A stretch of DNA of 64,000 nt from Bufo bufo (Eukaryota > Chordata > Amphibia > Anura > Bufonidae). Below the pieces are notes generated by a model, which was not told the DNA's origin, searched no databases, and saw nothing but the letters and a program-made list of their open reading frames with translations. The position numbers and the translations under genes are program-made. The stretch lies in NCBI RefSeq assembly GCF_905171765.1, contig NC_053389.1, positions 741,211,146 to 741,275,145 on the forward strand. The letters are read 5' to 3'. Shown in pieces: positions 57,949-64,000 of the stretch (the first letter of the stretch is position 1; the number at the start of each line of letters is the position of its first letter).

Positions 57949-58571
57949 GGACAGGTGTGTCCAAGGACGGGAAGGTATGGGTAACGGGAACCTGAAGGCC
58001 GTGAACGAGGGACCTTAGCGCGAGCGCACGTCTCACAAGCAGCCACAAAACCCTCCACCGACTTACGAAGAGCCGGCCACCAAAATCTCCGAGCAATGAG
58101 ATCTACCGTGGCTCTACTCCCGGGGTGACCAGCAAGAACAGTATCATGATGCTCCTTGAAGAGTTTGTGACGTAGCTCAGGAGGCACAAACAACTTCCCA
58201 GAAGGACAACGGGCAGGTGCCTCAGTCTGGGCAGCCTGGACCTCGGCCTCCAAATCGGAATATAGAGCAGAAACAACTACCCCCTCCGCCAAAATGGGAC
58301 CCGGGTCCTCTGAGTTTCCTCCTCCCGGAAAACAGCGAGAGAGAGCATCAGCCTTCACATTTTTGATCCCAGGGCGGAATGTGACGACAATATTGAATCT
58401 GGAGAAGAACAGAGACCATCTGGCCTGTCTCGGATTCATACGCCTGGCCGACTCCAAGTATGCCAGATTCTTATGGTCGGTAAAAACGGTGATAGGGTGC
58501 CTGGCCCCCTCCAACCAATGGCGCCATTCCTCGAAAGCCAACTCGATGGCCAACAACTCCCTATCTCCCAC
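57903..58571 (-). pseudogene. Gypsy RNase H and integrase zinc-binding segment
   Basis: The frame reads GDRELLAIELAFEEWRHWLE and FTDHKNLAYLES (RNase H), then PRQARWSLFFSRFNIVVTFR and the tether KADALSRCF. The integrase H2C2 finger follows (HHDTVLAGHPGSRATVDLIA then CETCARAK). A frameshift near 57950-57990 separates it from the core and another near 58575-58605, at a T8 run, from the reverse transcriptase part. Confidence 0.9.
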
Positions 58572-59767
58572 ATCATAGTTTTTCTCTGCCGGGGAGAGTT
58601 TTTTTTAGAGAAAAAGGCACAAGGTCGCCATTTGGCAGGAGAAGGGCCCTGGGACAAAACCGCACCCACACCCACCTCGGAAGCATCCACCTCAACAATA
58701 AAAGGTAAGGAAACATCGGGATGCACCAAGACGGGAGCAGATGCAAAACTCTCTTTAATCTTAGAAAAAGCTGCAAGCGCCTCCTCCGACCAAGAGGAAA
58801 AATCCGCCCCCTTTTTTGTCATGTCAGTGAGGGGTTTGACCACAGAGGAATAATTCAAAATGAACTTTCTGTAATAGTTCGCAAAACCCAAAAAGCGCAT
58901 CAATGCCTTCTGATTCTCAGGAAGCTCCCACTCAAGTACAGCACGGACCTTCTCCGGATCCATGCGAAAACCAGAAGCAGAGAGGAGAAAACCCAGAAAT
59001 TTAATCTCCGATACCATAAAAACACATTTCTCCAGCTTGGCGTACAATTTATTTTCCCGCAGAATCTGCAGAACCTAAAAAAGATGATCCTGATGGGTCT
59101 GAACATCAGGGGAAAAAATCTAAATATCATCAAGATACACCAATACAAATTTCCCCATTAAATGGTAGAAAATACTATTAACAAAATGCTGAAAGACGGC
59201 CGGAGCATTCATCAGGCCGAAAGGCATAACGAGATTCTCGAAATGCCCGTTAGGGGTATTAAAGGCCGTTTTCCATTCATTCCCCTCTCTGACCCTGACC
59301 AGGTTGTACGCGCCTCTCAAATCCAATTTGGAAAAAACCTTGGCCCCAACAATTTGGTTGAAGAGGTCCGGGATCAGGGGAAGGGGATAGGGATCGCGAA
59401 TCGTGATACGGTTCAGCTCCCTAAAATCTAGGCAAGGTCTCAGAGAGCCATCTTTTTTTTTAACAAAAAAAAACCCAGCGGCAACAGGTGATTTTGAGGG
59501 ACGAATATGCCCCTTATCGAGACTCTCGGAGATATAGGTTTGCATTGCGATTCTTTCCGGTTGTGAGAGATTGTAGAGGCGAGCTTTTGGCAGCTTGGCG
59601 CCAGGAATGAGGTTAATGGGACAGTCAAACTCCCGGTGAGGAGGTAGCTCCTGAACACCGCTCTCGGAAAACACGTCCGAGAAATCAGAGAGAAATGATG
59701 GCACAGTTTTAGTAGACACCTCTGCAAAAGTCGCTGTAAGACAATTCTCTCTACAAAAGTCACTCAT
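58436..59767 (-). pseudogene. Gypsy reverse transcriptase
   Basis: Begins in the spacer after protease ([20 protein letters not shown]). The RT blocks follow: [57 protein letters not shown] and the active site LVYLDDI. A TAG follows YLDDI directly (59120-59122) and another TAG lies 16 codons further on. The thumb and connection segment (LGFLLSASGFRMDPEKVRAV, FLGFANYYRKFI) and the start of RNase H (VDASEVGVGAVLSQ) continue in the same frame. Both stops look like point changes. Confidence 0.92.
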
Positions 59768-60301
59768 TTATTTGCCTTCCTTGCCAATCAATAGTGGGGT
59801 TATGTCTAGTGAGCCAGGGTAACCCCAAAACTAGAGGAGAAGGCAATCCGTTAAGGACAAAACAAGATATATCCTCCACATGAGTGTCACCTACAGCTAA
59901 CCGGATATTGTGAACAATGCCCTTCAGAGATCTCTGTGAGAGTGGAGCAGAGTCAATAGCAAAAACAGGTATATCCTTTTCAATGTGCAAACCTGAAAAC
60001 CATGCATGGCTACAAATTGAGTGTCAATAAGATTGACGGCCGCTCCACTATCAACAAAAATCTCACAAGAAATGACTTTGCTCTCTAGCGCCACCCTGGC
60101 AGACGGGAGAAAACGGGAACTGCAGGTCAGAGGAAAAGCATCAATTCCTACATCAACTTTGCCCAAAGTAGCAGATGAAGCAGAGTGTGATGATTTACCT
60201 TTTGAGATTTTTCTCTTATCGCTCTTAGTACAGTTCAAGAATCTCCTAGACGGACAAACATTTGCCAAATGAGCTATGCCCCCACAACAAAAACGCACCA
60301 T
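59760..60301 (-). pseudogene. Gypsy zinc knuckle and aspartic protease
   Basis: The 60301 frame contains most of a CCHC knuckle (FCCGGIAHLANVCPSR) and then the protease active site EIFVDSGAAVNLID. A frameshift near 59960-59990 moves the protease C-terminal half (VLNGLPSPLVLGLPWLTRHN) to another frame that ends at a stop at 59760. The first knuckle Cys lies in the gag frame just upstream (VWC), which suggests a small insertion inside the knuckle. Confidence 0.85.
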
Positions 60302-61080
60302 ACTCTGAGGACTAAATCCTCTTTATCAGGGGCAAGTCGACCTAGCTGCATGGGCTCCTCCTCAGAGGGGAGCGAGACAGGATGAGTCCCCTGCACACTG
60401 AATGAGTCCGCACCACTGCCCCTAGACTGACAATGGCTGGACAGAGAGGTCTCGTTTCTTTCTCTTAGACGCCTGTCAAGGCGTACCGCCAGTGACATGG
60501 CAGACTCTAAGGACGTTGGTCTCTCATGGAAAGCAAACGCATCTTTCAATCTCTCTGAGAGACCATGACAGAACTGACTCCGGAGTTCAGCATCATTCCA
60601 ACCTGAATCAGCTGCCCATCTCCGAAATTCAGAACAATAAAGCTCCGCAGACAGTTTGCTCTGGCATAAAAAACGTAAGTTAGATTCGGCCAGAGCAACA
60701 CGATCCGGGTCATCATATATCTGCCCCAGGGCCACAAAAAATCCTTCCACGGATCGAAGGGAGGGATCCCCTGATGGCAGCGAAAAAGCCCAAGTCTGAG
60801 CATTACCCCTGAGCAAGGAGATGACAATCCTCTCCCTCTGCTCCTGATTACCAGAGGAATGTGGACACAAGCAAAAATGGAGTTTGCATGCCTCTCTGAA
60901 GCGAACAAAACTCTCACTGCCCCCGGAGAACGTTTCCGGAAGTGAGACCTTTGGCTCGCAACAGACTCCATGGGCCGGAGCAGAGCCCAATGCTTGAAGC
61001 TGAGTCATAGATTGACGGAGATCCGCTACCTCCAAAGAAAGACCCTGCATGCGGTCAACCAGGCCAGAAAGCGGATCCAT
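60274..61080 (-). pseudogene. Gypsy gag
   Basis: ATG at 61078-61080, 31 bases after the 5' LTR, begins MDPLSGLVDRMQGLSLEVAD, a coiled N-terminus. PKVSLPETFSGGSESFVRFR and the capsid-like region (FLCQSKLSAELYCSEFRRWA, QFCHGLSERLKDAFAF) are typical of Gypsy/Ty3 gag. The frame runs 268 codons and falls out of register at the zinc knuckle. It encodes the structural shell protein. Confidence 0.9.
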
Positions 61081-61099
61081 GTCAAAAAAAGACGGTTTT

Positions 61100-61111
61100 G
61101 GTGGATTATAA
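61100..61111 (-). promoter_or_regulatory. Primer-binding site, probably for self-priming
   Basis: Directly after the 5' LTR the minus strand reads TTATAATCCACC, not the usual TGG of a tRNA 3' end. TATAATCCAC (61101-61110) is complementary to GTGGATTATA in the LTR (minus strand, 61575 to 61566). The latter is where transcription would start, about 28 bases after a TATA-like TTTATATT. Confidence 0.7.
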
Positions 61112-61737
61112 TGTCACGGCTGTATGTGATCAACAAGAGCATGCACAGAAAATAGAGCTACTGACCGGACCCAAATTAGGGAGGATAAAGGGTGACCCCT
61201 GTCAGACCCTCAAAAGCTCTCCCTATGCTGCTAAGCCCATGCCCGGATCCAAATGGTGGAAGGAGGCATGCCCGCGTACTTAAGACTGAAGACCACTGTA
61301 ACCCCTACAATAGTGGAAGGGGCACGGCCACCGGTGCCCTGCTCAGTATATGGAGGGAACCGTGGTCTCCTCGGATCCAGTCAGAAAACCCACAGATACA
61401 CAGCAATGTCTGCACACTTAGCTGAAGGGCTGCAGCCGCTGTGAAGACGGATCCAAAGACAGGCTGGCAATATCCGGAGTACTTGCTGCAGCAGAACACA
61501 GGTCCAGTGACAGGATAGCATACAAGGGAAGATACTCAAGCAAGAGCTACAACCCAAATGAGAAATATAATCCACACCTACAATAGGAGGAGGGGGAATA
61601 TAAAGGCAGGGAAATCAAACGGAGGAGGAACAGCTGGGAGGAAGGAAACAGAAAACTCCTCCCAGCTCTAGTAGTGACATCATCACAGGGGTGGAGAAAC
61701 AGAGCTGTGAGAACGTCCCAAAGCTCTGGTAGTGACA
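61112..61737 (-). repeat. 5' LTR of the Gypsy element
   Basis: 626 bp, identical in length to the other LTR. Contains the TATA-like motif at about 61597-61604 (minus strand) and the predicted start near 61575. Confidence 0.95.
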
Positions 61738-61877
61738 AATTTTTAAAAAAACTTTTATAAATAAAAATTTATTTTTTTGACAATCTCAGAAAGGCCTGGA
61801 TAAGTCAAAGCGTTTTAAAGTTATCAGCACTTAAAGTGACCCTGGTCAGATTTGCAAAAAATGGCCAAGTCCTTTAA

Positions 61878-62216
61878 AAGGGAACCTGTCATTTGGATAT
61901 TTGATTATAATCTAACTAATTATATACAATCATTAACTACTAAAAAGTGCCTTAGATGTATTCACTTACTGGTGTGACAGATGGTTATCTCATAATATAC
62001 ACACAAAGATGCCTCATGCTAATGAACTGATTGGAGTCTGGCGTGATGTCATTGAGTCCAGCATATATATTTAGTTCAGAGCTATAGCCACTCCCCTGCC
62101 CACCTGCTGCTGATTCCTATGGAAAAAAACTGTCAATCAGCAGCAGGTGGGCGGGGAGAGTCAGGAGCTCATGAATATTCATGACTCATCATTATCAGCT
62201 GGAGCTTTTCAATACA
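61878..62216. repeat. Partial MITE (AGGGAACCTGTCA type)
   Basis: TTAA then AAGGGAACCTGTCATTTGG at the left. A hairpin (CCACCTGCTGCTGATTCC mirrored by CAATCAGCAGCAGGTGG) lies near 62099-62153. The right TIR is missing, cut by the next repeat at about 62217. Confidence 0.55.
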
Positions 62217-63379
62217 AGAAAGAAGACACCCCAAGGTATTCCGTGAGGGGCATGGCGAGTTCCTAGAATTTTTTGTCACAAGTTAGTGGAAAATGATGAT
62301 TTTTTTTCTTTTTTTTTTTCTTACAAAGTCTCATATTCCACTAACTTGTGACAAAAAATAAAAAATTCTAGGAACTCGCCATGCCCCTCACGGAATACCT
62401 TGGGGTGTCTTCTTTCCAAAATGGGGTCACTTGTGGGGTAGTTATACTGCCCTGGCATTTTCCAGGGGCCCTAATGTGTGGTAAGTAGGTAAATGACCTG
62501 TGAAATCCTAAAGGTGCTCTTTGGAATATGGGCCCCTTTGCCCACCTAGGCTGCAAAAAAGTGTCACACATGTGGTATCTCCGTATTCAGGAGAAGTTGG
62601 GGAATGTGTTTTGGGGTGTCATTTTACATATACCCATGCTGGGTGAGAGAAATATCTTGGCAAAAGACAACTTTTCCCATTTTTTTTATACAAAGTTGGC
62701 ATTTGACCAAGATATTTCTCTCACCCAGCATGGGTATATGTAAAATGACACCCCAAAACACATTCCCCAACTTCTCCTGAGTACGGCGATACCAGATGTG
62801 TGACACTTTTTTGCAGCCTAGATGCGCAAAGGTGCCCAAATTCCTTTTAGGGGGGCATTTTTAGACATTTGGATACCAGACTTCTTCTCACGCTTTGGGG
62901 CCCCTAGAATGCCAGGGCAGTATAAATACCCCACATGTGACCCCATTTTGGAAAGAAGACACCCCAAGGTATTCAATGAGGGGCATGGCGAGTTCATAGA
63001 AATTTTTTTTTTTTGGCACAAGTTAGCGGAAATTGATATTTTTATTTTTTTCTCACAAAGTCTCCCTTTCCGCTAACTTGGGACAAAAATTTCAATCTTT
63101 CATGGACTCAATATGCCCCTCACGGAATACCTGGGGGTGTCTTCTTTCCGAAATGGGGTCACATGTGGGGTATTTATACTGCCCTGGCATTCTAGGGGCC
63201 CTAAAGCGTGAGAAGAAGTCTGGAATATAAATGTCTAAAAAATTTTACGCATTTGGATTCCGTGAGGGGTATGGTGAGTTGATGTGAGATTTAATTTTTT
63301 GACACAAGTTAGTGGAATATGAGACTTTGTAAGAAAAAAAAATAATAATTCCGCTAACTTGGGCCAAAAAAATGTCTGA
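62217..63379. repeat. piggyBac-II type tandem and inverted repeats
   Basis: The same blocks as at 44560-46611: AAGACACCCCAAGGTATT, GGGGCATGGCGAGTTC and GTTTTGGGGTGTCATTTTAC, in both orientations. 62630-62745 is a near-perfect hairpin (CATATACCCATGCTGGGTGA and its mirror). Confidence 0.8.
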
Positions 63380-64000
63380 ATGGAGCCTTACAGAGGGGTG
63401 ATCAATGACAGGGGGGGTGATCAATGACAGGGGGGGTGATCAATGACAGGGGGGGTGATCAATGACAGGGGGGTGATCAGGGAGTCTATATGGGGTGATC
63501 ACCCCCCTGTCATTGATCACCCCCCTGTAAGGCTCCATTCAGATGTCCGTATGTGTTTTGCGGATCCGATCCATGTATCCGTGGATCCGTAAAAATCATA
63601 CGGACATCTGAATGCAGCCTGACAGGGGGGTGATCAATGACAGGGGGGTAATCAATGACAGGGGGGTGATCAGGGAGTCTATATGGGGTGATCACCCCCC
63701 CTGGAAGGCTCCAGGGAGACGCCTGTATGTGTTTTGCGGATCCGATCCATCTATCAGTGGATCCGTAAAAATCATGCGGACGTCTGAATGGAGCTTTACA
63801 GGGGTGTGATCAATGACAGGGGGGTGATGAGGGAGTCTATATGGGGTGATCACCACAGTCATTGATCACGCCCCTGTAAGGCTCCATTGAGACGTCGGTA
63901 TGCGTTTTGCGGATCCGATCCATCTATCAGTGGATCCGTAAAATTCATACGGACCTCCTGAATGCAGCCTTACAGGGGGTTATCAATGACAGGGGGGTGA
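63380..64000. repeat. Tandem satellite, ~174-bp unit, running off the window
   Basis: The block TTTTGCGGATCCGATCCAT occurs near 63556, 63731 and 63905, spaced about 175 bp. Each unit also has GGGTGATCAATGACAGGGG, GGAGTCTATATGGGGTGATC and GGATCCGTAAAA. A short run of 19-20-bp GGGGTGATCAATGACAGG repeats expands the first unit. Confidence 0.85.

Larger units (their letters stand above)
56246..61737 (-). mobile_element. Ty3/Gypsy chromodomain retrotransposon (Tf1/sushi-like), 5,492 bp
   Basis: Two 626-bp LTRs face the same way, TGTCACGG..GTAGTGACA on the + strand, so the internal genes read on the minus strand. A 5-bp duplication AATTT flanks it (56241-56245 and 61738-61742). Internal order on the minus strand is gag with zinc knuckle, protease, reverse transcriptase, RNase H, integrase with H2C2 and core, and a chromodomain. 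This is the Gypsy order with a chromovirus tail. All coding parts are recognisable but split by at least four frameshifts and three stops. Confidence 0.95.
53863..61872 (+). mobile_element. Non-autonomous piggyBac derivative C, carrying a Gypsy insertion
   Basis: Begins CCTCTTCAGGACACATGACG with the hairpin ACGTACCGGTATGTCATG, like element A's transposase-side end. It has AAACCGCAGGTCAATTCAG, tandem units around TAGGCATCGCCGCGTCCG (about 54779, 55100) and the inverted CCTTGAGGGGTGTAGTTTC blocks. It ends at GGTCAGATTTGCAAAAAATGGCC (61850-61866), truncated. Without the Gypsy element it is about 2.5 kb. No transposase gene. Confidence 0.75.

Noticed and set aside
58721..59431. Plus-strand frames of 89-146 residues
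   Set aside because: Antisense to Gypsy reverse transcriptase.
1..64000. tRNA, rRNA or snRNA genes
   Set aside because: No cloverleaf boxes or rRNA/snRNA blocks were noticed, but I could not run a covariance search, so small ones may be missed.

Overview
The window is vertebrate nuclear DNA, most likely from an anuran amphibian. It carries the 3' end of one host gene, AAK1 (AP2-associated kinase 1, a numb-associated kinase of clathrin endocytosis), on the + strand. The rest is mainly transposable elements, many nested. The anuran call is an inference. It rests on hairpin MITEs with TTAA target duplications and TTAAAGG-type ends (Kolobok/T2-like, well known from Xenopus), a DIRS retroelement, several Tc1, piggyBac and hAT elements, and a Tf1/sushi-type Gypsy element. 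Splice-split exons, long introns and microsatellites exclude a prokaryote.

Layout. 1-20.9 kb: AAK1. An exon ends at 68, a second lies at 9034-9138, and two alternative terminal exons follow: a short one at 11984-12078 ending in VDQLIDL, and a long one at 19717-20759 with four D-x-F-x-x-A-P-F repeats like the long BMP2K C-terminus. Both accept the same splice phase. The introns hold a Tc1 element (about 203-1742), a shrunken DIRS element (4129-5307) and many MITEs.

20.9-27.4 kb: MITEs, a 29-bp minisatellite and unassigned DNA. 27.4-34.6 kb: a 7.2-kb piggyBac element with a long transposase ORF (minus strand), itself hit by a 2.1-kb hAT element that contains a Kolobok-like palindrome. 35.3-39.2 kb: a large foldback element whose left arm was hit by a TTAA-flanked piggyBac derivative. 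39.3-40.7 kb: a Tc1 element with a damaged transposase. 40.9-47.8 kb: a third Tc1 copy, split by a 6.1-kb block that includes a second, decayed piggyBac transposase gene and its repeats. 48-53.8 kb: MITEs, hairpins and a fragment of the piggyBac-associated repeat. 53.9-61.9 kb: a third piggyBac derivative with a complete but broken 5.5-kb Ty3/Gypsy chromodomain retrotransposon (minus strand). 61.9-64 kb: piggyBac-type repeats and a tandem satellite of about 174 bp running off the window.

The transposon genes do not form a host pathway. Their nesting gives a relative insertion order: piggyBac copies came first, and hAT, Gypsy and MITE copies landed inside them. The only clear host biology is AAK1, where terminal-exon choice would decide whether the kinase carries a short tail or a long tail rich in likely adaptor-binding motifs.
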